NCBI RefSeq assembly: GCF_029867415.1
Contig: NC_081182.1
Coordinates: 16,118,497 to 16,182,496, forward strand
Reading direction: 5' to 3'
From: Vicia villosa
Lineage: Eukaryota > Streptophyta > Magnoliopsida > Fabales > Fabaceae
Length of the DNA stretch: 64,000 nucleotides
The translations under genes were made by a program, and so were the position numbers. The notes beneath the pieces are model-generated. The model was given only the letters and a program-made list of their open reading frames with translations. It ran no database searches and was not told the origin of the DNA. The number at the start of each line of letters is the position of its first letter. The first letter of the stretch is position 1. Shown here piece after piece: positions 48,510 to 64,000 of the stretch.

Positions 48510-51024
48510 AAAATGACAATGGGATTTGTCCTTATTTGGATAAATAGCTTTACTTGCAGCTTATGAAATTGTGATAAATTGTTTTCATGAGTTCTCTCTA
48601 ATAGACTCACAAAGCAGATCTATAGGGTTGTTTGATTGGCTTATTAGGGTTGTTTAGATTGGTTTATTTGAACTTATGAAGACAATTTATCACAATTTCA
48701 TAAATTATTTTTTCAGTTTATTTCCATAAGTTCTCCATAATAACTTTCGAAAACAACTTATGGTTTATAAGAAAACTGTGTGAGTTTATTTTATCATTTG
48801 CTATAAAAAGTGCTTATAATAAGAGCTTATGTATGATAAACATTTTTGCAAATTAAGTTGTTTATCTAAACAGAATTTTTGACTGAAAATGTTTCTGCAT
48901 TTTATTGATGTGGACTTGGAATTTGGAAGTAATAACTAGGAAAACATAACCTACAGCCGGATTGTAGATTCTGTACTATAAATTATTGAAACACTGAACC
49001 TGGATTTCAATCCAATTAAATTGCAGTTATGGAGAGGAAAAAGGGTGGAGGTGTAAACAAAACAGTGCTGATTATGTTTGGGTATTAGATCCCATTGATG
49101 GAACTAAGAGCTTTATCACTGGTATATTTCCTTAACCTCATTAATATTGGGTCACTAAGAGTACTCGAACTTACATTTTTTTAACTTTCCTCATTTTTAT
49201 TCCATTTCAGGAAAACCCTTATTTGGCACTCTCATTGCTCTTTTGCAAAATGGCACACCAGTAAGTCATTATCTCATCTCTTACTACTTCAATGCCTATG
49301 TAGAATTTGACGGTGTCATTTTATTTTCCTATGAAATTATTGAATCTGTCTTATTGAAGAGTGAAAAAAAACAGGATTGTCAATCATCTTATAGTCTTTT
49401 CAATTTAATCAGTTAATTGAGTAGACAAATTGAGGATGTTAAAAATCACCTTGATTTCGTTAATATTTTACCTACGTGTTTGAATTGTAGACAAACTGAG
49501 GATGTTATTAAGATGAACTACAAGATGCAATCAGCCGTGTTATCGTTTTCAGTTTGTTGAGTGAGTATTATACTTTATGTTTTGACTTTTGTTTCCTTTT
49601 CATCAGATCCTTGGCATAATTGATCAACCTGTTTTAAAAGAAAGATGGATTGGGATAACTGGAAAGAAAACTACTCTGAATGGACAAGAAGTGTCCACAC
49701 GCACTTGTGCGGACCTTTCTCAAGCATACCTGTAGGCTTTTCTTCTTTTTCCTTTGCAAACTTTATTATGAACAGTTCTTAAGTTCTAGAGGGATAACAA
49801 GGATTTTCTAGAAAACCGCAGTTAATATTTTTTTCATCTACTGCTTTCAACATGGTTGCCATGGATTTCACAATTCTTTATGGTAGCTAATTTAAATTAA
49901 TCTATTCACAACCCAGGTACACTACAAGCCCGCATCTTTTTAGTGGAGATGCAGAAGAGGCATTTATCCGAGTTAGAGACAAGGTCTGTTGCATTTCTTT
50001 ACCAAATTGTAAACATAAAGATAGTGCATATAATAATATCATTAATAGATAAATATGTCTATCAAGTACTTGCTTTGATGCGGTATGTTTTTCATAAATA
50101 GAATACTAGTTCAATTTCTATTTATGACATGGGTCTTGTTTCTTAACAACCAGAATTGGCATATAAATTCACTGATGTTATCAATTCAATCTATCTATCA
50201 TTGTTGTGTATTGCTGACTCCACCTTTCCTAGTCAAGTGATTTCTTAATCCTATGCACTGTGTAAATATCTAGCCCTGTCAGCTTACAGTATTGCACTAC
50301 TGTTTGGCTTGTTCTTATTTATGTGTATGCTGTGAACTATTCTATGAATGATGATTGTTTCTGACAGTAATGATGATATATAATTTTCTTTCCCAAAAGA
50401 TACATCTAGATTTCTTATCGTCATTCAGATATTCTATCTTTTGCACTCCTCAGGTTAAAATTCCATTATACGGTTGTGACTGCTATGCATATGCTCTTTT
50501 ATCTTCTGGCTTTGTGGATCTTGTAGTTGAGTCCGGTCTGAAGGTATTCACTATTGTCCAATCTTTGGTTGCTTGTTTTATTTAAGAATTTTGTGATCTT
50601 TCAGAGAAAAACTCAGATGATTAAAACCATATATGGGTTGTTATACTCATTATCTAAATATTTTCCTTGGGCAAACTTTTGTGTTTTTCAGCCGTACGAC
50701 TTTCTTGCATTGATACCTGTTATTGAAGGCTCTGGAGGTGTCATAACTGATTGGAAAGGACATCAACTCCGTTGGGAAGCTTCGCCACTTTCAATCGCTA
50801 CAAGTAAATTCTCATTCAACATCTCTCCTTTAAAGTCTTGCCTGATTTCTAATCCTTTCTTGAGTAGTATTTGACAGACATAATAAAACAGAATAGAACA
50901 TATGGATTTTTGCTCTCTTTGGTTCCATTGTTGTCTTAAAGAATTGCCTGTTACAGGTTTTAATGTTGTAGCCGCCGGTGACAAACAGATTCATCAACAA
51001 GCTCTAGATTCATTAAAATGGTAG
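48510..51024 (+). pseudogene. IMPL2 second copy lacking exons 1-2
   Basis: Exons 3-9 are present and identical to the first copy (49027-49121, 49211-49260, 49607-49731, 49917-49983, 50454-50543, 50692-50803, 50957-51024). Homology starts only within intron 2, so the transit peptide and the segment through VTIADQ are missing, with no alternative start in frame upstream. 48,510-49,011 is about 95% similar to 8,587-9,275 and lacks about 190 bp of the intronic MITE; from 49,012 identity is complete. The catalytic motifs EEKGW and DPIDGT remain, but a full enzyme cannot be made. Any transcript would need the upstream LTR remnant or another promoter. Confidence 0.92.
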
Positions 51025-52687
51025 TATGGATGCTTCAAGTCTCTAATCTTCTTCAGAAGCCAATTTCTAGTTTAGATGTTCCTAAAGACGCGTATTATGA
51101 TTCCATTGTCACGCATCTATTTATCAAAATCTGAGATGTACTATATAAGGAAAGGTGAGTAGTCAGTGAAGGATAATTGTCAGAGTACAAATGTAGAAGA
51201 GATGCTAATTCAGTCTTAGGACATGGTTTCGTTCAGAGTGGCAAAACTTATTCTTAAGAATGGAATGCTGAAAATAAAATGTAACTTTGTTTGTTATGAA
51301 AGAATAAAAATATGTTCCTAGATGCAATTTATACCAGAGGTATTCTTTTTCTTCCCATGAAGACAGGATTTTTAAGAATCAACCAATTTAAAGAACAAAA
51401 AATTTTAAATCCATAAATAAGTTGTAAATAATTCAATCAAAACACTAGAGAAATAGATATTAACAAATATCATTTTCCTATTTATAAAATAGAATTCATA
51501 AATTCATAATAAAAGAAAATATAAATAAAATGTAAATAGTCCTAACAAAAAATAATTATACCAACTAAACTGAACCAACTTGTACATCAGGGAACAAGTA
51601 TTTAAGGCTCAAAATGAAGGGTGGAGAGGACCGCCCCTAGCAAGTTGAGGACGGGGCATTCACAGAATACTGTAGGGTGGAGGACCGCCCATAGCAAGTT
51701 GAGGGCAGGGCATTCCTAGGGAGACAAGGCGTTCACCACGAGATACTTTACATTAATCGTTTTGAAGTCATTTTGAATAAGTAAAATTTCACATAAGCTC
51801 TTTTACCTCAATCTTGATTTAAATCAATAAGATAACTGAATTATCTATATTACCTTACATCCATTCACTTCTTTTTGGTGTAATCATAAAACCACTCTCT
51901 TCAAACTCAAATTTAACAAAATCAGTTTTATAAAATTCAATTTAATCAAAATCACGTTTGCTTGTTTACAATTCATAATAGCAACTCAAAATCCTGTTTG
52001 TTAAACACTCTTGATAGTTAATCCACATATACGATAGACTTCTCTTGCTTTCAAATATTAAAAGAAAGATACAATGTCATGTGAATATTTTGAAAGATGT
52101 GATTCTGTGAGGAGCGTCACCTTCTAAAACCCTTGCTTTAGAAATAAAACAAAAATCTTTTTTATAATTAAAACACAGGATTCCACATAAAAGTTCACTG
52201 ACTATTAATTGCACTGCCAAAGAAATATTTAAACTTATGTGTTGGTGTAGTGGTCGAGCACCATATACCAAATACTGAAGAAAAAAAAAACATTAAATAA
52301 CTAAACTCCAACAAATTTGAATACAAGTTCTTTATGTTGAAGGATGAACTTTCACATCAAAACAACTAAGACAAATAAATTGCAATCAAACTTCCAAGAA
52401 AAAAAAATTAAATAAAAATTTCATTTTGGTACTTCACATCCAAAAATGACTTCCCTTAATATTTTGCTTAAGACCTACGAATGAGGTAGGCCAACCTTGA
52501 ATACTGTAAGTATGTAACACTAACCTATAGTTGAACTGCAAATCCAACAAAAACTATCCAAGCTTACAAAGCAAAAGTATGTCAATTGGTGGGCTAGAAG
52601 AGACCAAACAATGAAAATGGAGTACTAGTTGCTCCAGAAGTTCTTTGGGTGGTGCAAGATAAATAGATGTACCACAAAAAATGAGAT
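51025..52687. other. Intergenic DNA between IMPL2 fragment and RPT4 copy 2
   Basis: Identical to 11289-12951, including the 56-bp direct duplication (51618 and 51674). Confidence 0.6.
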
Positions 52688-55765
<3,078 letters not shown>

Positions 55766-55862
55766 GGTGTTCCAACGTTAGGTTAAAGACTGAAACTGAA
55801 CTCAGATGTTTTGTTGTTAATATGAATAAAATATGATATAGGTGCTACTCTTTCTTGTTTGC

Positions 55863-55893
<31 letters not shown>

Positions 55894-56038
55894 GGAATAA
55901 AACACATCTTGAGAAGTAATTATTATTATTATTTTATTAAAATGAGACACAATTTGACACGTGGCAGTGGGCATAAGAGTCTTTTCCATGACATATATAT
56001 TTCTTATATTATAGATTAAAAATAAAGGAATAAACAAA
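55766..56038 (-). promoter_or_regulatory. RPT4 copy 2 upstream region
   Basis: Same TGGGC, G-box and (TA)n arrangement as the first copy. Confidence 0.5.
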
Positions 56039-57375
56039 TTGATTCACAGTGACATAAGAATAGACGTATATGAGAAGAATTTACCTGGGAGGGAGTTCCG
56101 GAAGGGAGGTAGCACGGTGCACAAATTGATTCACACTGAGCTAAGTAATAATCCCTTGACAATTGTTAGAAACCGTGTACGGGTATCGTTGGTTCTTGGC
56201 TTCAACCTGGGATTAGCTGCAAAATTGATGATAAGTTTCATGCTCAGAACGACAATCCATGCCAACTTGTACGCTCAATTGTTTGTTTTGTTTCATGGAA
56301 GCAAAGAAAACAAGAGCAAGTAGAACGATAGAGTGAGAGAGAGGCGCCGCTGGCCCTCTTCGATCTGTTTTAGGTTTTTTCTAAAAAAAACAACCTTCTT
56401 TGTTAGACCCGGTCCGGCTCAAACTTTTTTTATTTTATTATTTCAGTTTTTGGGCTTTTCTCCCCATTCCGGTTTTTGACACTCCGTGGCCTAATAATTC
56501 TCTTTTAGTTTCATTTAAATATTTTCTTTAAAAGGGGATTTAGTATTTTAATTTAAGTATAGAATTTATTTTTCCAATCTCTTATTTAAAATACCAAAAA
56601 AATATATATTGTTAGGACAAAGTTTTCTTTTTATGTATTTTTCATATGTTTAGAACTATGTTTTTAATTAAAACATATTAATACTCCAAAAATATTTTAG
56701 ATATTTATGTTTATGATTTTATTACCATTCCCTAGATGTTACTTTTGAAGTTAGCAATGTGGATCTTACCTTCAACAAGAACATTGAGGGTATTTTTATT
56801 TGGTCGTATCATGTTAATGGTAATTACATAGATAAAAGCAGATACACGTGGCTTCTTAAAGACATTGATAGAGTCGCCACCCAAAACATTGTTGATATAT
56901 CCCTAAAGACCAATGATCTTATTATTGAACTTTAATACCATGTTTCATTGGTTTAGTTAATTGGAAAAAAAATTGCTCCCCAAAAAATCATGGATGGCCT
57001 CGGAATCATAGCGGCCAGGATGCAAACACTTATCTTTTGGAAAAACTAGTATGTTCCAAGCAAATAGGTATTCTTCTGGTGCCTAAATTCTCTTTCACGC
57101 TATCGTTGTAGACTTTCCCACTTGGAGTTCCACAATCAATACCAAGAATGTTTTCAATAGATTTTTGTTTAGAGTGCTAGTTCTAAAACTTCGTCATTCA
57201 AGTTGAGTCACTAGATCTCCCTTAAGGTTCTTTGTGTCATTGCCCTTTATGTTCATTTTCATAATTTAACTCTTCATATGAAAAGATGTTTGCTCAAATA
57301 ATTTTCCCATGCTCAAATAATTTTCCCCACCTATGCATCAATTAAATATATGGAGATTTAAATTGATAAGTTGGC
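56039..57375. other. Unassigned DNA, copy of 16303-17639
   Basis: Carries the first substitution seen between the two copies (C at 17089, T at 56825). No recognisable gene. Confidence 0.4.
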
Positions 57376-57746
57376 TCAGTAGCTCTCACAACCATCTCAA
57401 GTAAGCACCACAATTATAAATCCAATAAAGCATAACATCGTAAATGTTATTACTACAAGATGCCATGAAGCTATCAGAGAACAACCTCTCAAAGAAACAA
57501 TAAATGTGAGTGAAACATATCTCGACTTCACAAGCGTGGAGATGGAAATTCGAGAGCTTGTTGAAAAAGAGAAAAATGTTTAAGAAGAACCAACCAAAAA
57601 GTTGTCGAGGTCAGAGATAAGACATCTTTATCATCATAGATTTCTTGAACAAAAAGATGACAAGAGTTTGGAAATATTTTGTGGATGTGTTCAAAAACTT
57701 CCAAAACATTTGATATCCTAAATTACTAGAGAAAATGCTCATAAAT
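57376..57746 (+). pseudogene. Degenerate gypsy gag remnant, second copy
   Basis: Copy of 17640-18010 with the same internal stop. Confidence 0.5.
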
Positions 57747-58361
57747 AGATGAATTTTCAATAATTCAAGTGTTGCACCCTATTACTGCGGGGTGGTAACC
57801 GGTTACAGGGTCAAAAAATGCTTTTGATACCTGATAAGTTGTTCTGGAGTTAATGTAACCGGCTACCGTAAAAGTGGTAACCTGTTACACCTGAGGTGTT
57901 TTGTTTTTATTTTTGGTTATGCTTCAGTGGTAATTGGTTACCAGTCAAAATTTTGGGTTTTTAGACAATTTTAGGGGTGTTCAAAACTAAACTGGTCCAA
58001 TATAAAACCATAAAATTGAACCGAACCAAACTTAAACCGTAAAAAATCGCTTATGGTTCGGATGTATTTGGGTCATTTTTAACAAAACCTCATGGTTTGA
58101 TTTGGCTTGCGGTTTGTAATTTATAAATCGAACCAAACCGCATTACGTTACAACCAACATTCACTTAACCCATGTCAAAACAAATTATGGCTTGATGCCT
58201 CTTTCATTATCTTTTCCTCTATAAATAATACATACAGCCTCAATAATTACATAATTATCACTACTAATTACAAATATCTTGATTTGAATTATAATTATAT
58301 ACAATTACTAATTTCCTAAGTTATATAAAATATAATAGGAAACTAATAATATCATATTTCC

Positions 58362-61300
58362 TTATTGACATTCCCCCTCAAATTGATGCGCCTTGTCAAG
58401 CATCATCAATTTGCTAACGAGAAATTGATGTCGAGGACGAGGAAAAGCCTTGGTGAATATATCAGCAAGCTGAAGTTGTGAGGTGACATGCGGAAGAGAT
58501 ATAGTGTGATTCTCAAAGGCTTCCCGAATAGAATGACAATCCACCTCGATATGCTTAGTTCGTTCGTGAAAAACAGGATTGGCAGCAATTTGAATAGCAC
58601 TAGTATTGTCAGCATAGAGAGGTATTGCTGTTTGCTGAGAGAAACCAAGGTCAGTTAGAAGACCATAAAGCCAAATAATTTCCGAACAGGCTGTTGGCAT
58701 AGCTCGATATTCAGATTCAGTGGAGGACTTGGAAACTCGTGCTTGTTTTTTTACTTTTCCAAGAAATTAAAGCGGAACCAAGAAACATGCACCAACCGGT
58801 GACATATCGTCGAGTATCAGGACAACCTGCCCAATCAGCATCGTTATAGCCAACCAAATCAATGGATGATCCAATAGGAAAGAAGAGGCCACGGTGAGAG
58901 CTACCTTTCAAGCAACGAATGATGCGACGAACAACAGCCAAATGAAGGTGTCGAGGAGTGTGCCTAAATTGACTGACTTGTTGGACTACAAATGAGATGT
59001 CGGGGCGCGTAATTGTTAGATAATTAAGACTCCCCACTAGTTGACGATATAAAAGTGTACCAGGCAAAAGATCACCCTCATCACGATGGTATTTGACGTT
59101 AACTTCAAGAGGAGTATCCACCGGAGCAGCAGATTGGAGCCCCGCCGAGGAGATTAGATCTGTAGTATACTTGTGTTGATGAAGAAAAATGCCATTGGAA
59201 TTAGAATGAACTTCAAGACCCAAGAAATAATGCAGGCAACCAAGATCTTTCATCTGAAATGAGGCTTGAAGTTGTTGTTTAAGTTGTTGTATGGCCACTT
59301 GATTAGAACCAGTAATGACCACGTCATCAACATAAATAAGAAGAAGCACAATTCCAGTAGTCGTGCGATGGATGAATAAGGAGGACTCATATTGACTTTG
59401 AGTAAAAGAAAATCCAAGAACAATAGATAGAAATTTTTCATACCATGCCCGAGGAGCTTGTCGCAGGCCATATAAAGAGCGTTTAAGCTTGCAAACACCT
59501 GGAGAGGATGAAAATAGACCCTGAGGAGAAGTCATATAAATATTTTCTTCAAGGTCCCCAAATATTTTATTCAAGGTCCCCATGAAGAAAAACATTCTTC
59601 ACATCCATTTGATGAAGGGACCAGCCTGCAGAAGCAGCAATAGAAAGCATTGTTCTAATGGTAGTCATCTTGGCTACAGGAGCAAACGTCTCATCATAGT
59701 TTATTCTATATTCTTGTTTGTTTCCCAAAGCGACCAAGCGAGCCTTGTAACGATTGAGAGAACCATCAGAATTCAACTTCAGAGAATATACCCATTTGCA
59801 ACCTATGGGCTTCACATCAGGTGGACAAGAGACAACGTCCCAAGTAAAGTTATCCTGGAGTGCTTGTAGTTCATCTTGCATTGCTTTAACCCAACATGGG
59901 TCTTTAACTGCCTGTGAATAACATGTAGGAACAACTATATTCGATCAGGTGGTAGATAAAGAAGTATGCCAAGAACCATACCTATCTGGGGGGTGAGACT
60001 CTCTTGTGGATTTCCGCAGTGGTTCTAGCGCAGGTTCAGGTGGCGGATCAGTGTTGAGAAGTGGCGGGGAGCGCCTAACATACACAAGTCCGGGTTTAAA
60101 ACGCTTTATAGACCGAGAGACCTTTTGGAAATTGGGTAGAATAGAAACATCATAAGAATTATGGGAAAGATGCGGGAAAAAGAATTGATGATCAAAGAAA
60201 ATCACATAGCGAGAAATACGGATGCGATGTGCAGAGGCATCATAACACAAGAATCCTTTTTGATTAAGACTATATCCCATAAATGCACATTGGACAGATT
60301 ATGCCTCAAGCTTATGACATTCACGAGGCGATAAGTGAAGAAAACATACACAACCGAAAGTGTGAAGATTATGATAATTGGGATGAGTGTTAAAAAGACG
60401 AAAGAAAGGTGTATCAAATCTAGAACCTGAGATGGAAGACGGTTGATCAATAAAACATCGGTGGACAAAGCTTCAACCCAAAATTTTGATGGAACAGAGG
60501 CTTGAAGCAGTAATGTTCTTGTAACATCAAGCAAGTGCCGGTTTTTGCGTTCAGCAATGCCATTTTGTTGAGGTGTATAAGGACAAGACCGTTGAAAAAT
60601 AATTCGTTTTTGCTGTAAGTATTTTTGAAACTCGTGAGAGGTATACTCTCCTCCCGAGCCAGTGCGTAAAATCTTAATGCTGGTTTGAGATTGGTTCTCA
60701 AGATATGCCACAAAGTTCTTAAACATAGTGAAAACCTCAGCTTTAGAGCGTAATAAATATAACCAAGTAAATCGACTATAGTCATCTATACACGCCACAA
60801 AATATTTATATTTAGCATGAGATAAAATAGGAGACATACCCTAAACATCACTATGAATAACATCAAAACATTTGGTAGCACGGTGAGTAGGAGAATAAAA
60901 AGGAAGAGTTTTACTTTTACCAAGTTTGCAAACAACACAAGGAATGGAAGAACTAGACATAACTGTCTTGTTTCCAATCAATCCACTTTTTATTAAATGA
61001 GAGAAAACGACAGAATTCGGGTGACCCAACTTTCTATGCCAATCCTCACATTGATGAGGAACATTATTACAAGTAAAAGAAACATTACTAGAATTAAACT
61101 GGAGAGGAAACAAACAACCCACTTTATGCCCCCTCGCGATCACTTTCCCCGACACGTGATCCTGCACAGAACAACCAGCACGAGAGAAATTAACATCGCA
61201 ATTATTATCCACCAATTGTCCAACTGAAATCAAATTTGAAACAAGTCCAGGGGATACAAACACATCCCGAAAAGAGGAATTAATGTCACCAACAACACTT

Positions 61301-61559
61301 ATAGGAAGAGTATTACCATCTGCAATCTGAATTTTTCGGTGCCGTTGTATGTGTGAACATTATGCAAATTTTCAAGGGAGCCAGTCATGTGATTGGAGGC
61401 CCCGGAATCAATAAACCAAGGTGGAGAGGCAGTGTAATAATTACCTTGGATGCCTAAGGCAGAGAGGGCAGAGAGTACCATTTGTTGCACACTTTCTGGA
61501 GTCAAGGCAGCAACAACATTGTTGGAGGCAGCAGCGGCATAGGTCTGGCCTATTGGCAT
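58362..61559 (-). pseudogene. Copia pol, broken, second copy
   Basis: Same order of pieces and the same breaks, including RTGSGGEY in integrase and the 22-bp RT duplication. Amino-acid differences from the first copy include YVDDVVIT for YVDDMVIT, ISSAG for ISLAG, SFVVQ for SFAVQ, ENQSQ for ENQFQ and WLYGLL for WLHGLL. Confidence 0.9.
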
Positions 61560-62316
61560 GAAAGGCCTGCACTGGTCTCTTTTTGGGCCAGGTCAGGCAT
61601 TCTGCAATGATGTGACCATGTTGCTTACAGTAGTTACAAAATTTCTTGTTACAATTGCGAGCAATGTGGCCAAACTGTTTGCAGGAAAAACATTGAACTT
61701 GCTTCATATCACGCGATTTCCCTTTACTTTGGGCAGAATAGGCCACAGAAACGACATCCATAGTAGTATTGTCGTTTGACATGGCCCCTTGAGTTAACAG
61801 ACGCTGCTCCTCCCGCAGTAATTCTCCAAGACACACATCTAAAGAAGGAGGTGGAGATCGATTCAGCAGTCCAGCTCGTACAGCTTCAAATTCTGGTCTA
61901 AGTTTCATTAAAAACTGATCCCGCTTGCTGACTTCATAAATAGTTTGAACAACAATGAGTGCGGCCCCAGAAAGATCACCATGTAAAATAATTGAATGTT
62001 CAGCCCACAGATTAAGGAACCCAGAATAGTAGTCTTGAATCGAAAGACCGCTTTGACGATAATTAGCTATGTCAAGTTCCAACTGGAATCTTTTTGCATC
62101 ATTGTTTTGGTTGTAAATGCGCTTCAGGTAATCCCACATGTCCTTAGCAGTAGAATAGGAACGCAGATTATTAACCATGTGGGGTTCGATGTACGCGAGA
62201 ATCCAAGATATAATTTGAGCATCCTTTGTATGCCATGCCTCCAATGCAGTTTTGTCAGTTGGAAGTGTTGAAGTACCATCAACATGGCCCCACACACCTT
62301 TTCCTTTCACGTACAT
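61441..62316 (-). pseudogene. Copia gag, second copy
   Basis: 291 codons, protein identical to the first copy despite one silent change (22140 A versus T), with the same off-frame tail. Confidence 0.85.
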
Positions 62317-62586
62317 CCTAAATTGAAACTCTCAAGCAGCATAATTTTTGGCCGTAAAACGAACACAGAAGAAGTTCTCTTTTTCCATGAGAAAACGGCG
62401 AATAACGAAACGAAGTGATCAAAAATAGATCGCACAATACTCGTGCGCAAGGAACAAAAAGAGTTGATCAACTACTATTGCAGTAGTTGTTACTCCTCTA
62501 AGGGTTTTTTTTTATAAAAAACTAACAAGACCAGAGAACTAAGAGGAAAAAAATCACGGTTCAAGATTCAAGAGCTCTTGATACCA

Positions 62587-64000
62587 TGTCAAAACAAATT
62601 CTGGCTTGATGCCTCTTTCATTATCTTTTCCTCTATAAATAATACAGCCCCAATAATTACATAATTATCACTACTAATTACAAATATCTTGATTTGAATT
62701 ATAATTATATACAATTACTAATTTCCTAAGTTATACAAAATATAGTAGGAAACTAATAATATCATATTTCCTTATTGACAACCCACATCCAACCCAAATT
62801 CAAACCTGTTATACTTTAATCTTACGATTACAAATGATTTTTCAATTTCGCACACTCGAGGTTTCAGTTTAAGTCTTCTCAAATCTCGCCTAGCAATATC
62901 ACGCCTTCTTCTCATCTTCTTTTCCATGTACATATCACCTCTTCTTCTCTAGTCTCTCATCTCTTAAGTTCTTTCTTTTCCATTTTATTATTTTTATTCT
63001 ACTGTTCTCTCTTCCAACTACGTTTTTAATATTTCTTTTATACTCTAATCTCTCCTATCTTTTGTTCTTTCTTTTTCATCTTCTCTAATCTTTCACTTCT
63101 CTCTTTTTTTCTATTTCATTATAATGTTTTGATATTGTTTTATGCTACTATTTTTATGTTTTTATTCCACTTTTATCTAATTTTATTTATGTACATTAAA
63201 TGAAAAGTTGTTGTCTAAATATGACGATTTTTGCTATTATTTGATAACGTATAAATGACTAAATACAAAGTTATGTTGTCATCTATATGTGTATGTATGA
63301 CTCAATAATTTTAAAAAAAATCGAACCAACCCAAACTGCATTAGCTTTATGTGATTTGATTCGGATTTATTTATAAAAGTCAACAGAACTGCACACTTTT
63401 TCTCTTGCGCTTCGGATATTTTTCACCTCAAAATCGCTCAAATCGCATCGCAAACACCTCTAAGCAATTTTATGGCTTATTTTGGTTTGCAATTTATTTT
63501 ATATGAATACCCTCATTTAATATAATATTTTGGCTAATAATTATATTAGTTTATTAATGCAATTTAGATGCTCTCTATCTTCCTCTCTCTCTCGCACACA
63601 TTTCTCTTCATCTATCACTATCTTCTTCTCTACAAGCACCAAAAATCTCCATTGATTTACAAAGTGTAACCGTATATTCTAACAATAATTGCTAAATAAT
63701 TGCTAAATTTATGAAAGACATCATCACTTCTAAAAAGATATCAATATCAATAGATAATAAAACAATTCTTCTCCACAATCACCAAAACCCTCTAAAAGAA
63801 AAAAAAACAATTATATTTGTTTTTGAAAAAAGTCACTTACAATTTTTTTAAAATAAATAAAAATAAACTAACGTAATAATCAAATTTTTTTTAGAAGAAA
63901 GGAAAGAAGAGGATGTATTAATTTCGGTACTATTATTTATTTTTTTAAATGGTTACCAGTACTAATAACACAACCATTTATATGCTACGCTTAATGCATA
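62587..64000. repeat. First unit of a second LTR/tRNA-Glu array (cut by the window end)
   Basis: Copy of U1 (22851-24264) with three substitutions. The window stops 18 bp before the expected tRNA-Glu at 64018. Whether ten units follow cannot be seen. Confidence 0.9.

Larger units (their letters stand above)
58173..62780 (-). mobile_element. Ty1-copia retrotransposon, second copy (duplicated, not transposed)
   Basis: Same boundaries, same ACCCA target duplication and same coding defects as 18437-23044. It therefore arose by segmental duplication, not a second insertion. The primer-binding site here is TGGTATCAAGAGC, keeping the canonical first T that became C in the first copy, which polarises that substitution. 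LTRs are at 58173-58370 and 62587-62780. Confidence 0.95.
57973..63462. mobile_element. hAT-like element with nested copia, second copy
   Basis: Copy of 18237-23726 with the same imperfect termini and flanks. Confidence 0.55.

Noticed and set aside
58173..62780. Second copia as an independent insertion
   Set aside because: It has the same target duplication, the same frame breaks and the same flanks at a constant offset, so it came with the segmental duplication.

Overview
This is plant nuclear DNA. The two recognisable host genes have many short plant-type introns, the intergenic DNA is very AT-rich, and the mobile elements are typical of dicots. A solo LTR of about 6.2 kb resembling the Ogre/Tat lineage suggests a legume, probably of the Fabeae/Trifolieae group. 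That assignment is inference.

Layout. Positions 1-7,700 are transposon-derived: a CACTA-like terminus, a MULE with a perfect 9-bp target duplication, a solo or truncated Ty3/gypsy-type LTR, and a Helitron carrying a 190-bp minisatellite and a nested fold-back element. Next come two convergent host genes. IMPL2 (plastid histidinol-phosphate phosphatase, + strand, 9 exons, 8,016-11,288) is followed by RPT4 (26S proteasome ATPase subunit, - strand, 10 exons, 12,952-16,029). Both could be assembled exon by exon with an intact frame. Positions 16.3-18.2 kb hold a degenerate gypsy gag remnant. A non-autonomous hAT-like element (18,237-23,726) is interrupted by a decayed but structurally complete Ty1-copia element (18,437-23,044, TSD ACCCA).

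The most unusual feature follows. From 22,851 to 46,993 lies a tandem array of ten units (about 1.46 kb when complete). Each unit consists of a 5'-clipped copia LTR fragment, the right half of the hAT element, flanking DNA and a tRNA-Glu gene. The joint falls at a CATT microhomology, and it places an LTR-derived TATTTATA box 23-30 bp upstream of each amplified tRNA. The last unit is split by a 10.56-kb Helitron inserted exactly between A and T, and that Helitron contains the 6.16-kb solo LTR (TSD AAAAG).

After the array come unidentified DNA, a PIF/Harbinger transposase pseudogene and a copia-like LTR remnant. Then the block from 9,276 onward starts again at 49,012, with a constant offset of 39,736 bp to the window end. 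The second copy carries a headless IMPL2 (exons 3-9 only), an apparently intact second RPT4, the same nested hAT/copia, and the first unit of what is presumably a second tRNA array. About 500 bp to the left of the duplication joint is only about 95% similar to its counterpart. This is the pattern expected if the tandem duplication arose by unequal recombination with an older, diverged partial IMPL2 copy.

Limits. All alignments were made by eye. Element families are named from terminal structure and motifs, not from database searches.
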